Assembly (NCBI RefSeq): GCF_007858185.1 | Contig: NZ_VFES01000005.1 | Coordinates: forward strand, 186,001-250,000 | Length of the DNA: 64,000 nucleotides | From: Pseudomonas grimontii | GTDB lineage: Bacteria; Pseudomonadota; Gammaproteobacteria; Pseudomonadales; Pseudomonadaceae | Direction: 5' to 3' | In this document: in pieces, positions 17,866 through 27,254 of the stretch | How positions within the stretch are numbered: the stretch's first letter is position 1 | How the letters are laid out: every line of letters begins with the position of its first letter | Made by a program: the position numbers and the translations under genes | Notes under the pieces: model-generated | Database searches by the model: none | Told to the model about the DNA's origin: nothing | Seen by the model: only the letters and a program-made list of their open reading frames with translations

Positions 17866-18570
17866 CTACAGAAGGCCGCCGCCGTCTATATCAATGACAG
17901 CACCGGTCATGTAGCCATTTTCCATGGCGAGCACATACCCCGCTGCCACTTCCTCTGCCTGTCCCACGCGCCCCACCGGCAACGCGCCACCCGCCTTGGC
18001 AAACATCGCCAGGCGCTGGTCCTCCGCCAACCCCGCATACGCCGGGGTATCAATCACACCGGGGCTCACCACGTTGACGCGTCGCGGCGCCAGCTCCTTG
18101 GCCAACTGCTTGCCCAGGGCTTCAGTGGCCGCGTTGATACCGACTTTGATGAACTGGCCCGGCACCAATTTGCGCCCCAGTTGCCCCGAGGTCAGGCTAA
18201 TGCTGCCGCGCTCGTCAAGGAAAGGCAGCGCCTGCTGGATCGCCCGCAACGCGCCCCAAAGTTTTACGTTGAAGTTATCCTGGGCCTCGTCCAGATCGGT
18301 TTCGATCAAGGTCTTGGCGCGCACCGAGGGGCCGGAGGTGTACACCAGATGGTCAAAACGCCCGACGGTTTCGAACAGACGTTGCAGGGAGGCGGCGTCG
18401 GTGACGTCCACTGGCTCGCTGCGCAGCCCCTTGTCGCGGCCCGACGATAGGCGCCGCCCCGCCAACACCACCTGAGCACCGCGTGCAGCAGCGGCCCTGG
18501 CCACGGCTGCACCGATCCCGCTGCTGCCGCCGATCACGATGACCGTTTTACCGTTGAGGGGAGAAGTCAT
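17866..18570 (-). CDS. SDR-family protein lacking the catalytic Tyr/Lys
   Basis: The 234-residue protein has an intact Rossmann nucleotide-binding motif, GGSSGIG (residues 14-20), the VDVTD acidic turn and a C-terminal GAVIDIDGGGLL, all typical of short-chain dehydrogenases. The active-site helix, normally YxxxK, reads K142-V-G-I-N146, so both Tyr and Lys are replaced; a serine (S128) remains. It may be a non-classical reductase or a binding protein. The start at 18570 (MTSPLN) fits the family. It diverges from a LysR gene that likely regulates it. Confidence 0.85.
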   Translation of the reverse strand: MTSPLNGKTVIVIGGSSGIGAAVARAAAARGAQVVLAGRRLSSGRDKGLRSEPVDVTDAASLQRLFETVGRFDHLVYTSGPSVRAKTLIETDLDEAQDNFNVKLWGALRAIQQALPFLDERGSISLTSGQLGRKLVPGQFIKVGINAATEALGKQLAKELAPRRVNVVSPGVIDTPAYAGLAEDQRLAMFAKAGGALPVGRVGQAEEVAAGYVLAMENGYMTGAVIDIDGGGLL

Positions 18571-18671
18571 GGAGAAGTGTCCTGGGTTAGAAAGTGAGCG
18601 TTCATCTTCCCAGCTTGGCAATTGGCGAAAAATCCCGGTAAAACGACAAGATCTTTAAAGGATTTTTACAA

Positions 18672-19574
18672 ATGAGCTCAATCCTCGACCTTGAAGTGTT
18701 CGCGCGCACCGCCGACACCGGCAGCCTGTCTGCCGCTGCACGTGGCCTCGGCTTGACGCCAGCCGCCGCCAGCATCGCCCTCAAGCGCCTGGAAACCCGC
18801 CTGGGTATTCGCCTGCTGGCACGTTCCACGCGCAGCATGCGCCTGACCGAAGAAGGTCGGCGTTACCTCGACAGTGTGCGCGAGGCCCTTGCCGCATTGG
18901 CCGACGGCGAGCAAGCGCTCAAGCAGCAGAGCCAGGGCCTGACCGGCCTGTTGCAATTGGCCGCGCCCTCGGACTTCGGGCGCAATGTGGTCCTGGGCTG
19001 GCTGGATGAGTTCAAGCAGGAACACCCGAATATCCGTCTGCAATTGCTGCTCAACGACAGCAATGCCGACCTGTTCCGCGACACCGTCGACATCGCCCTG
19101 CGTTTCGGCGTCCCCCGGGACTCCAGCCTGGTGGCGCTGCCGGTGGTGCCCGACCACCAACGCATTCCCTGCGCCAGCCCCGACTACCTGGCGCGCCACG
19201 GCACGCCACGCACGCCGGCGGACTTGGCGCAGCACAACACGCTGCGGTACATGCGCCAGGGCCGGGCCAACAGCACTTGGTACTTTCGCCAAGGCACCAC
19301 GTTGCAGGAAGTCGAGGTGACGGGCGACTACCTGAGCGATGACGGAGAAATTGTGCGGCGCTGGGCACTGGCCGGCCACGGTATTGCCTACAAAGCCAAC
19401 CTCGACATCGCCCGGGACCTCAAGGCCGGACGGCTGGTGCAACTGTTGCCGGACTGGCAGGGAGAACCCACGCCGTTCAACCTGATGTGCCCGCATCGCC
19501 TGCAAGTGTCGGAACGGGTGAAAGTGCTGCACCGGTTTCTACAAGTGCGCTGCCAGGCCTTGCTGAGCACATGA
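18672..19574 (+). CDS. LysR-family transcriptional regulator
   Basis: The 300-residue regulator has an N-terminal winged helix-turn-helix (LEVFARTADTGSLSAAARGL, ARSTRSMRLTEEGRRYL) and a C-terminal substrate-binding domain with LLQLAAPSDFGRNVVLG, DIALRFGVP and GIAYKANLDIARDL. It belongs to the large subgroup typified by DsdC/CrgA-like regulators. AAAGGA stands before the ATG. It diverges from the SDR gene with about 100 bases between, the usual LysR/target arrangement, and the aldo/keto reductase downstream may be a second target. Confidence 0.9.
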   Translation: MSSILDLEVFARTADTGSLSAAARGLGLTPAAASIALKRLETRLGIRLLARSTRSMRLTEEGRRYLDSVREALAALADGEQALKQQSQGLTGLLQLAAPSDFGRNVVLGWLDEFKQEHPNIRLQLLLNDSNADLFRDTVDIALRFGVPRDSSLVALPVVPDHQRIPCASPDYLARHGTPRTPADLAQHNTLRYMRQGRANSTWYFRQGTTLQEVEVTGDYLSDDGEIVRRWALAGHGIAYKANLDIARDLKAGRLVQLLPDWQGEPTPFNLMCPHRLQVSERVKVLHRFLQVRCQALLST

Positions 19575-19655
19575 AGAAACGCGCGCAGGGCTTGTTCCAG
19601 AGCCTGCGAGTCTGGTATTGCATAGGGCACGTCTCACAGCCGCAAGGAGCTTTGC

Positions 19656-20666
19656 ATGATTTACCGCACATTGGGCCAGTCCGGTTTGAAGGTCAGCGCC
19701 TTGACCCTGGGCACCATGATGTTTGGCGAGCAGACCAACACCGAGGACTCGCTGCGCATCATCGACAAGGCCTGGGACCAGGGCATCAACTTTATCGACA
19801 CGGCGGACGTCTACACCGGCGGGCGCTCCGAGGAGATCGTCGGCGAAGCCATCGCTCGCCATCGTCAGGATTGGGTGGTGGCGTCGAAAGTTGCCATTGG
19901 CCCCACGGAGGGCCTGCCCAACCGCAGTGGCCTGAGCCGCAAGCGCATCTTCAACGCGCTGGAAGCCAGCCTTACCCGCCTCGATACCGACTACCTCGAC
20001 ATCTACTACCTGCACCGCGAAGATCACGACACCCCGCTGGAGGTGACGGTATCGGCCATCGGCGACCTGATCCGCCAGGGCAAGATCCGTTACTGGGGCC
20101 TGTCCAACTATCGCGGCTGGCGGATTGCCGAGGTGATCCGCATCGCCGAACGCCTGGGCGTGGACAAACCGGTGATCAGCCAACCGCTGTACAACATCGT
20201 CAATCGCCAGGCCGAGGTGGAACAGATCACCGCTGCTGCCGCTTACGGCCTGGGCGTGGTGCCCTACAGCCCACTCGCCCGTGGCGTACTCAGCGGTAAA
20301 TACGCGCCGGATGCCACGCCCGAAGCCGGCAGCCGTGCAGCCCGCCAGGACAAGCGCATCCTGGAAACCGAATGGCGCATGGAGTCGCTGCGCATTGCCC
20401 AGCAGATTCAGCAGTACACCCAAGGGCGTGGCGTGGGAATCGTCGAATTTGCCATCGCCTGGGTGCTGAACAGCTCGGCGGTGAGTTCGGCGATTGTCGG
20501 GCCGCGCACCGAAGCGCAGTGGGATGCCTATACCGGGGCGCTGGACGTGAAGATCACGCCTGAGGATGAGGCGTTTATCGATTCGCTGGTGACACCAGGG
20601 CATTCGTCCACGCCGGGGTTCAATGATGTGGGCCATTTTGTCTCGGGCCGGGTGGCGCGCGTTTAG
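19656..20666 (+). CDS. Aldo/keto reductase
   Basis: The 336-residue NADPH-dependent oxidoreductase has the AKR catalytic tetrad: D48 and Y53 in FIDTADVYTGG, K78 in VVASKV, and the histidine in YYLHREDHD. The closing segment AIVGPRTEAQWDAYTGAL is typical of the cofactor site. It resembles the YajO/Tas-like group acting on aldehydes and ketones; the physiological substrate is unknown. An AAGGAG lies before the ATG. A REP-like hairpin follows the stop. Confidence 0.9.
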   Translation: MIYRTLGQSGLKVSALTLGTMMFGEQTNTEDSLRIIDKAWDQGINFIDTADVYTGGRSEEIVGEAIARHRQDWVVASKVAIGPTEGLPNRSGLSRKRIFNALEASLTRLDTDYLDIYYLHREDHDTPLEVTVSAIGDLIRQGKIRYWGLSNYRGWRIAEVIRIAERLGVDKPVISQPLYNIVNRQAEVEQITAAAAYGLGVVPYSPLARGVLSGKYAPDATPEAGSRAARQDKRILETEWRMESLRIAQQIQQYTQGRGVGIVEFAIAWVLNSSAVSSAIVGPRTEAQWDAYTGALDVKITPEDEAFIDSLVTPGHSSTPGFNDVGHFVSGRVARV

Positions 20667-20691
20667 GCGGATTGACCAAGCGATGGTTGCG

Positions 20692-20720
20692 GAGCGGGCT
20701 TACTGGTGGCAAGCCCGCTC
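20692..20720. repeat. REP-like imperfect palindrome
   Basis: GAGCGGGCTT-N9-AAGCCCGCTC is a 10-bp perfect stem with a 9-base loop. It shares the GAGCGGGCTT core of the palindrome at 17827-17853 and follows the aldo/keto reductase stop, so it is probably a diverged REP copy doubling as a terminator. Confidence 0.6.
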
Positions 20721-20887
20721 GCCACAACAACAAGCCGACTGCCCCTACCAAGCAAACCCAGACCGCGGCAGCGAGAAATCTTCCTGAAAAACGCCCCAAA
20801 ACAGCGCAACCCTCTCGCGTCAAAAGCACCATAATCCGCTCTTGAAATTCCCCCTACTGTTTTGAAATCGGTTTTCGCGAGGGCAGC

Positions 20888-21769
20888 GTGTCTAAAGGTG
20901 TTGTGTTATCGGTGTCGGCCTCGGTGTTGTTTGCCGTGATGTATTACTTCACGTCATTGCTGACGCCATTGAGCGGCCTGGAAATTTTCGGCTGGCGCAT
21001 GCTGCTGACTATGCCGTGCATGACGGTGTTCATGATCGTCAGCGGCGAGTGGCGCCGGGTGTGGGAATTGCTGCAAGTGCTGGCAGCCAAGCCTCGGCTG
21101 ATCGGCGGCGTGGTGCTTTCGTCGGCCTTGCTGGGCGTGCAGTTGTGGTTGTTCATGTGGGCGCCGCTGAACGGGCGCAGCCTGGATGTGTCGGTGGGTT
21201 ACTTCCTGCTGCCGCTGACCATGGTGCTCACCGGGCGCCTGGTGTGGGGCGAACAGCTTTCCTACCTGCAAAAGATCGCGGTGTTTTTTGCGGGCCTTGG
21301 GGTACTCAACGAGTTGTTCCAGGCCGGTGGGTTCTCCTGGGCGACGCTGGTGGTCATCATCGGTTACCCGCTGTACTTCATCGTGCGCAAATACCTCAAG
21401 ACCGACCATCTGGGCGGGCTGTGGCTGGACATGGCGCTGATGCTGCCGGTGGCCTGGTGGTTTGTGCAAAGCGGCGAACAGGGCTTCGCGGTAATGGATG
21501 CCCACCCCAAGCTGTATGGGTTGATCCCGATGCTGGGCCTGATCAGCGCCTCGGCGCTGGTCAGCTATATCATCGCCAGCCGCCTGCTGGCGTTCAGCCT
21601 GTTCGGGCTGCTCAGTTATGTCGAGCCGGCGCTGTTGCTGGTGGTGGCGCTGCTGCTGGGTGAAGGCATCAAGGCGGGCGAATGGTTGACCTACATCCCG
21701 ATCTGGATCGCGGTCATGGTGCTGGTGTTCGAAGGGTTCAAGCATTTGGTGCGACAGCGCCGGGCTTGA
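20888..21769 (+). CDS. rarD: RarD-type EamA family transporter
   Basis: The 293-residue inner-membrane protein has about 10 membrane helices in two EamA halves. The opening SVLFAVMYYFTSLLTPLSGL, GWRMLLTMPC, and YFLLPLTMVLTGRLVWGEQL are typical of RarD. E. coli RarD is named for chloramphenicol sensitivity, but its substrate is not established. A GTG start at 20888 follows GAGGG. It converges on the fimbrial chaperone gene with 7 bases between the stops. Confidence 0.88.
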   Translation: MSKGVVLSVSASVLFAVMYYFTSLLTPLSGLEIFGWRMLLTMPCMTVFMIVSGEWRRVWELLQVLAAKPRLIGGVVLSSALLGVQLWLFMWAPLNGRSLDVSVGYFLLPLTMVLTGRLVWGEQLSYLQKIAVFFAGLGVLNELFQAGGFSWATLVVIIGYPLYFIVRKYLKTDHLGGLWLDMALMLPVAWWFVQSGEQGFAVMDAHPKLYGLIPMLGLISASALVSYIIASRLLAFSLFGLLSYVEPALLLVVALLLGEGIKAGEWLTYIPIWIAVMVLVFEGFKHLVRQRRA

Positions 21770-21776
21770 ACCGTCG

Positions 21777-22526
21777 TCACCTGGAATGCCCCAACTGCGC
21801 AGCATGAATTTGAGTTGCACCTTGATCGTCAAGTGTGGTGAAGCGCAGTGTGGCGCCGCCCTCCCCGCTGTGCGGCAGTCTTGGCATCGCTACGATGGCT
21901 TTGGATCGAGGCGCGATCATCGGCGGGTCTTCGCTTTGGTATTCAACGCCTTCGAGTGTCACGACGATGCTGGACAGCGTGACGTGGTAGTCGCCGGGAT
22001 TATTCACGTGCAGCGTCGACTCATCACCGGTAACCAGCTGCCATTGCAAGGCATTACCCGAGTCTGCCGCCGCCCCCTTCAGTTGGCTCGGCCGCAAGAA
22101 CAATTTAACCCTCGTACGGAATGCCAGATTCACCTGGTTGTTTTGCGCGGATGGCTCAACGGTCGGCCTGATCGCAAGCACGTTGAGCCAATACACTGAT
22201 TCCCGATCCTCCTTGTGCTGTGAAGACGATTGATGGAGCAGGCGCAATGCTCGTCCACTGCCGGCCTCCATACGGAAAATCGGTTGTGTGACAGTGAACG
22301 GCACATCACTGTCTTCAGGCAACGCTTCGCTATTGTCGGCGTCGACCCATACCTGGACCAGCCGCGGGCCATCCGTGTCATTGGTGAGGTTGACCGTTAC
22401 TTCACGGGCCTTTGCCGGATAGATCACACGGGTACGGTCGATGACGATTTCGCCCTGGACCAGGGGCGCCTGCAGCACCATCAGGAGCCCCACCATGCCG
22501 AGCCTTCGCAGGAGCATCCGGCTCAT
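21777..22526 (-). CDS. Second fimbrial periplasmic chaperone (PapD-like)
   Basis: The 249-residue protein has a signal peptide ending near APLVQG and the PapD/FimC immunoglobulin-like fold. Visible are the G1-type donor region, the N-terminal EIVIDRTRVIYPAKAREVTV with the conserved subunit-binding Arg, and NLAFRTRVKLFLRPSQL in the family signature position. It protects pilus subunits in the periplasm. The start overlaps the adhesin stop (ATGA at 22526-22523), suggesting this chaperone is dedicated to the tip adhesin rather than the main subunit. Confidence 0.9.
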   Translation of the reverse strand: MSRMLLRRLGMVGLLMVLQAPLVQGEIVIDRTRVIYPAKAREVTVNLTNDTDGPRLVQVWVDADNSEALPEDSDVPFTVTQPIFRMEAGSGRALRLLHQSSSQHKEDRESVYWLNVLAIRPTVEPSAQNNQVNLAFRTRVKLFLRPSQLKGAAADSGNALQWQLVTGDESTLHVNNPGDYHVTLSSIVVTLEGVEYQSEDPPMIAPRSKAIVAMPRLPHSGEGGATLRFTTLDDQGATQIHAAQLGHSR

Positions 22527-23572
22527 CGGTAACTCATCGTGAACGTTGCCACGCCATTGGCGCTGCCTGGCGCGATCGTCTGCTGGGTCTGGATATAGCG
22601 CGCAGTCAGCGGAATTTGCACCGTGGCATTGCCCGTCGTACCCACCATCCATTGATTAGGGTTGCCCACGCTTGAGGAGTCCGCGCCGTAACGAACCAGA
22701 ATATTGCCGCTGCGTACCAACTGCAGGGCTACGCCCCTGGCCTGCGAATTTGCGGTCAGGGACAACACATCGCTGCGGTTAGAGCGCGAGGTATGGTCAG
22801 TGACAGTGATAAACACATCACGCGTGCCCCCGGTGCCGCCAGCGCAGGAGAGCGTGATATTGCGGGTTACGCTGCCCGCATGACTACCGACGCCACCGAA
22901 CGCCTTAACCGGTACGCTCCCCAACGACATCGCAATGGAGGGCGTCGAAACCCGGCAGGTCGGCTTAAGCGGTGAGCTAATGACCAGCGCCTGCATATTG
23001 ACCGGATGATACCCAGGGGCTGAGGTAACGGTATTTTGCACCCTGTAGTGCGCGACAGTGCGCGTGGACGCAGTCCCAGGTGAAATCGCCCCTCCCGTGG
23101 CCACCAGGTATAACCGTCCCTGCAGGCCCCAAACAACTGGCTTGGGATACTTCACCCTGAGCAGTGATGCGGCCGATTGGCCGACAGCGGCGAAGCCATG
23201 ATTCGGGTCCCGGGCCATCATTGCAAACCCCACCCCGGGCAAGCCGGTGGCGAACACCGGCATCGTCACTCCGTTGGCATTGAATGTCCTGCCAGTGGCG
23301 TTAGCGTTGACCGCGTTGATTGTCGCAGTTACCCAATGGAAACCGCTCCAGAAGTCATAACGGCACTGCATGACAGCGCCAGGTGCATTCAATGGATAGC
23401 CTTCCGGTAAACCGATCACCTGCCCGGCCTGAGGGTTGCTCGGGGCGATGATAGGGGCAATGTTGATAGTCGTTGCCCCTTGCGGAGAACAATTCCCACC
23501 TGAAAAAGCATGCGCGTGCATCGCCAGCGTCCAGCCGACAAACGTCGAGGCAGTAAGCCAAAATAAATTCAT
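22523..23572 (-). CDS. Two-domain fimbrial tip adhesin
   Basis: The 349-residue protein has a signal peptide (MNLFWLTASTFVGWTLAMHA, cut near HAHA), an N-terminal domain of about 180 residues with no recognised family, and a C-terminal pilin domain starting at LKPTCRVSTPSIAMSLGSV and ending FTMSYR, with the paired cysteines typical of subunits. This layout is that of FimH-like tip adhesins: a receptor-binding domain followed by a donor-strand-accepting pilin domain. AGAGGA sits 8 bases before the ATG at 23572; the longer ORF upstream is not a secreted protein. The ligand cannot be predicted. Confidence 0.85.
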   Translation of the reverse strand: MNLFWLTASTFVGWTLAMHAHAFSGGNCSPQGATTINIAPIIAPSNPQAGQVIGLPEGYPLNAPGAVMQCRYDFWSGFHWVTATINAVNANATGRTFNANGVTMPVFATGLPGVGFAMMARDPNHGFAAVGQSAASLLRVKYPKPVVWGLQGRLYLVATGGAISPGTASTRTVAHYRVQNTVTSAPGYHPVNMQALVISSPLKPTCRVSTPSIAMSLGSVPVKAFGGVGSHAGSVTRNITLSCAGGTGGTRDVFITVTDHTSRSNRSDVLSLTANSQARGVALQLVRSGNILVRYGADSSSVGNPNQWMVGTTGNATVQIPLTARYIQTQQTIAPGSANGVATFTMSYR

Positions 23573-23616
23573 ACACAAGTCCTCTGCTGGTGCCCCACAG
23601 ATGCGGCACCGAATAT

Positions 23617-26301
23617 TCACGGGTGCCGATTGATATTGCCGGCTACTTGGCGAGCCGCGCTGGGTACGCACAATCCTTGGAGATAGTCGACGTCTTGCTG
23701 GCGGGTGTTTGCGGCATGTGCGGGCATCTGGTAATGCACGTCGCATCGTTCAGAAATCTTTTCACCCCATTTGACGGTCAACGTACCGGCCGCTGGGATA
23801 TCGCGGACAAAGGCTTTGCTGGCTTGGCCCACTACGCCCACTTCCCGGCCTTGCTGGTCCAGAACCTGCGCCGCAAATGGCAGCGGCTTACCATTTTGCT
23901 GTTTGGCCTGGACGACCACCGCCCGCCCGCTGACGGTCTTGAACTCCACCAACTGCACTGCACCCAGGGTTGGAACGATATTCACGCTCGACTCTTGAAG
24001 CTCCACATCCATGGACATGCCTTGCGGATCAACACTCACCGTATTGTTCTGGAACGCCCTGAGCGACGGAACCACGGCATAACCGCTGCTATTGATGCGC
24101 GTAACACCGTCATGGCCCAACACTGCGCCTTCAGCATCCGGCACATGAACCAGCGCCGAGGCTTCTCCCAGGCTTTGCGAAAACGTCACGCCATCGGCGT
24201 GAACGACGACGCCCCCATCGACGCCAAATGAAAGCTGCGACCTATCGCGGCTCTGGCCATAACCCGCACGCACGCTGGCTGAGCCGGTGCGGTAGCCTGC
24301 ATGGGTGTTAAGTTGGCTGGAACTCGTGCTCTCACTGGTCGCGCGGCTGGCAGAAACACCGTAGTCGAACTCGGCGTTCTCGCCCAGGAAGCCGTTGATG
24401 CCCACCTGCTGCTGGCTGCCCCGTGTATCGCCGGTATCCCGGGACAACGAAGTATTCATCGTCGGCGACCTCGGCTCGCTCCCCAGCGGCATTGACAGCG
24501 TGAGCATGTAGCGGTTATCGATGCGCCCAGGTTGGCCGATACGCCCGAAAAACACATCGTCACTGAGCTCGCTTTGGGTCAGTTGCCGCGTGTCCTGGAC
24601 CCTGGAGCGTTGCGCCGAGAGGTTCCAGTTGAGCTTTTTCCAGGTCGAGCCGTAGCTCGCAGTGAATGAAACCTGGCGCCCTTCCTGCCCGCCCCAGTAG
24701 TCGACTGAGCTGCCGTACAGGCTCAAGGTGCCGATGCCCAACTGCTGGCTGATGGTCAGGTCAAGCCGGCTTTTTTGCCGGGCATAACCGTTGACATCAC
24801 CGGACTGGCGAGCGATTTCACGCACATTCAGTGCATCCGGAAGGTTCAGGTAACCCTCTGTAGAGAACCGGTAGGCACCCAGCGCAAAATGCGTACCCGA
24901 GGTGGGCAGACTTTTGTTGTAGCCCACGCCCAGGCTTTGGCCGGACAGGCGTCCATGATCAGCTACCTTGGTATGCGAGGTAGCGCCGTCCAGCGAGAAG
25001 GCACCGATGGACGTATTTAACGCAACACCGACCTTTCCCTGCTCATAGCCTTTGGAAAGACTGCCGCCGCCATACACCGTCAGATCATCGGTCAAGCCGT
25101 GTTGCAGAGTGCCTTGAAAGACGTTCGCGCCCTTGGCATCGATGCCCTTTTGCTGCACCTCACCCAAGGTGGCGCTGTATTTTGTCGTGTCGGCCCGCAG
25201 TAACTCCGGGGCCACCGAGTACGGCACGACGAAGGTGTTTCGACGCCCGTCGACTTCCGTCACGCTAACGATCAAATCACCGCCATAACCCGTGGCATGC
25301 AGATCACTGATGACAAAGGGACCAGGCGCCACGGTGGTCTCATAAATGGTGTAGCCGTTCTGGCTGATCGTGACCGTTGCATTACTGTCGGCGACACCGC
25401 GCACCTGTGGTGCATAGCCTTGCTGCGTCTGCGGGCGCATGCGGTCGTCGGTGGCCAGGGTTACGCCCCGCAGACGTACCCCGTCGACAATCTGTCCGTT
25501 GCTGAAGGTGTCTCCGAGGGTCAGTTGTGACTGCCAGGGGATGATGCTGCGTTGCACATAGGTGGCCGTGTTCTGATAGGTCTCAAAGCCTGTGCGATTG
25601 TTCCAGCTCTGGGCCCCCTGGTGCCGCAGGCGCCAGGCACCCAGATTGATACCGGCATTGAGGCCCAGGTAGGTGCGACCGTCACCTTCACCGGCAGTGA
25701 CCGCACTGCTACTGAAGTTGTAATTGAGCAACCCGGCGGCAATTCCCTCATCAAACGTCTCGGGGTCAATGTAGCCACGCATGGAACGCTTCATATAGGC
25801 CTGCGGCACGCTGGCGGCCAACTCGAGTGCACCTGGATCGAACGTGCTGGACGCCATCGGAATCCACTGCCCCAGGTCGCCGCAATACTGGCCGGCTGCG
25901 GCAGGGTTCGCGAGTTCACGCGTACGGGCATCGGTATCGACCTTATCCATCGCGATACCGATTTTTTCCAATACTTCGCGGCTCAAGCACGGCTGCGCGC
26001 CGGCCTTTGCATGGGCTGCGACGAACTCCACCTCCCTGCGCCCCAACGCCTGGCCGTTGACCACGATATCTATGCGATATATGCCAGGACTCATCTGGTT
26101 GCCGGTATTGAACCGTGACATGTCAACCGACGACGCCAGGCCACTGGAGAATGCATTCAGATCAAAGCTCAACTCAGACGCAAGCGCGGTATCGCTTGCG
26201 ATTACGGCCGCACTCATCAAACCGCCCAACATCATCTTGCGATGCTGGAATGGCAAAATCGGGGCGCAACGATGCACCCGTACTTGGATGTGACTAGGCA
26301 T
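23617..26301 (-). CDS. Outer-membrane fimbrial usher (FimD/PapC family)
   Basis: The 894-residue protein is the translocation pore of the chaperone-usher pilus. The N-terminal domain (ELSFDLNAFSSGLASSVDMS, GIYRIDIVVNGQ) recruits chaperone-subunit complexes. The middle 24-stranded barrel and plug region include GDTFSNGQIVDGVRLRGV, YAPQVRGVADSNATVTISQN and FVISDLHATGYGGDLIVSV, and C-terminal domains follow. An unusual stretch before the usual signal peptide (VRVHRCAPILPFQHRKMM) leaves the start uncertain; an inner ATG at MMLGG is possible. The C-terminal cysteine pair (ERCDVHY, GLCVP) matches the family. Confidence 0.93.
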   Translation of the reverse strand: MPSHIQVRVHRCAPILPFQHRKMMLGGLMSAAVIASDTALASELSFDLNAFSSGLASSVDMSRFNTGNQMSPGIYRIDIVVNGQALGRREVEFVAAHAKAGAQPCLSREVLEKIGIAMDKVDTDARTRELANPAAAGQYCGDLGQWIPMASSTFDPGALELAASVPQAYMKRSMRGYIDPETFDEGIAAGLLNYNFSSSAVTAGEGDGRTYLGLNAGINLGAWRLRHQGAQSWNNRTGFETYQNTATYVQRSIIPWQSQLTLGDTFSNGQIVDGVRLRGVTLATDDRMRPQTQQGYAPQVRGVADSNATVTISQNGYTIYETTVAPGPFVISDLHATGYGGDLIVSVTEVDGRRNTFVVPYSVAPELLRADTTKYSATLGEVQQKGIDAKGANVFQGTLQHGLTDDLTVYGGGSLSKGYEQGKVGVALNTSIGAFSLDGATSHTKVADHGRLSGQSLGVGYNKSLPTSGTHFALGAYRFSTEGYLNLPDALNVREIARQSGDVNGYARQKSRLDLTISQQLGIGTLSLYGSSVDYWGGQEGRQVSFTASYGSTWKKLNWNLSAQRSRVQDTRQLTQSELSDDVFFGRIGQPGRIDNRYMLTLSMPLGSEPRSPTMNTSLSRDTGDTRGSQQQVGINGFLGENAEFDYGVSASRATSESTSSSQLNTHAGYRTGSASVRAGYGQSRDRSQLSFGVDGGVVVHADGVTFSQSLGEASALVHVPDAEGAVLGHDGVTRINSSGYAVVPSLRAFQNNTVSVDPQGMSMDVELQESSVNIVPTLGAVQLVEFKTVSGRAVVVQAKQQNGKPLPFAAQVLDQQGREVGVVGQASKAFVRDIPAAGTLTVKWGEKISERCDVHYQMPAHAANTRQQDVDYLQGLCVPSAARQVAGNINRHP

Positions 26302-26369
26302 AGTTATGACTTCAGTGGACGCTGGAAAATTTACGTTTGCTTGCCATCAGCAACGTTCCGGGGGCGCGT

Positions 26370-27161
26370 TCAGCGATGCAAGACAGCAGGCTGCGCCGAT
26401 GAAAAGCCGCCGAAATCGTTGATATAGGTGAAATTCACCCGTGCATCGGCGGGTATTACCTGCGCGGCGTTCGGTACCGGCACCTTCAACGTGCCTCCCG
26501 GCGCCACCATTCCTTCCGGCAGGGATAATTTTTCCGCGCCGGGATGGGAGCCCATAAGCAGGGCAATGTCGTTGAAGGTGACGTGATACGCCGATGGGTT
26601 GTGCACCTGTATCACGTTGTCCTGGGCGACCTGCTCCAGGGACCAGCGCAGCAGCCCTGGCGCCTCCTCGGGTGTTCCAGATAACTGCGCCGGGCGAAAA
26701 AACACTTTGGTGCGGATACGGAACGCGAACTTGAAGTGATTCCGCTGGCTGTCTTCAAGCGTGGGATCAAACTCACTGGTAGCGCCAGGTACTTCAAGGA
26801 CGTTCAACCAGAACAGCGACTCTCTATCCGCAGGCAACGGTGCCTTGGTGTAGGACAAGCGCATGGACTGGCTTTTGCCGGCGTCCAGGCGAAATACCGG
26901 GGGAGACATCACGAAAGGCACATCGCTCAGTGTCGGCGCGGCCTCGGGGTCACCTGCGTCCAGCCAGGCCTGGACCAGGCGGGGTGCGTGTTTGTCATCA
27001 TTGGTCACTCGAATGGTGACCTCGCGTCGCTGCTCGGGGTAAATCTGTCGCGTACCGTCGATAACTACCCCCGCCTGCGCCCCATGCGAGGCTATCCCCA
27101 AGGCCAGGCTCAACGCGACCGACACCACGCGATGACTTAAGAACATCAGTAAATCCTGCAT
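26370..27161 (-). CDS. Fimbrial periplasmic chaperone (PapD-like)
   Basis: The 263-residue chaperone has a signal peptide ending at SHGAQA, the N-terminal VVIDGTRQIYPEQRREVTI with the subunit-anchoring Arg, the SLFWLNVLEVP strand and the signature FAFRIRTKVFFRPAQL. It folds and delivers subunits to the usher by donor-strand complementation. An AAGGA 8 bases before the ATG at 27161 sets the start. It lies between the major pilin and the usher and probably serves the pilin, while the second chaperone downstream of the adhesin serves the tip. Confidence 0.92.
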   Translation of the reverse strand: MQDLLMFLSHRVVSVALSLALGIASHGAQAGVVIDGTRQIYPEQRREVTIRVTNDDKHAPRLVQAWLDAGDPEAAPTLSDVPFVMSPPVFRLDAGKSQSMRLSYTKAPLPADRESLFWLNVLEVPGATSEFDPTLEDSQRNHFKFAFRIRTKVFFRPAQLSGTPEEAPGLLRWSLEQVAQDNVIQVHNPSAYHVTFNDIALLMGSHPGAEKLSLPEGMVAPGGTLKVPVPNAAQVIPADARVNFTYINDFGGFSSAQPAVLHR

Positions 27162-27254
27162 CGGGTAATCCTTGAAAACAGTTGTCCTGCGCCCGACCGC
27201 TGGGTCGAGCGAGGATCTCAGGCAACAAACGCAATGGTCATCAGCGAGGCTGCA

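Noticed and set aside
19539-20636. A 365-residue minus-strand frame opposite the aldo/keto reductase
   Set aside because: The plus-strand frame has complete AKR motifs and a good ribosome binding site; the minus-strand frame has none.
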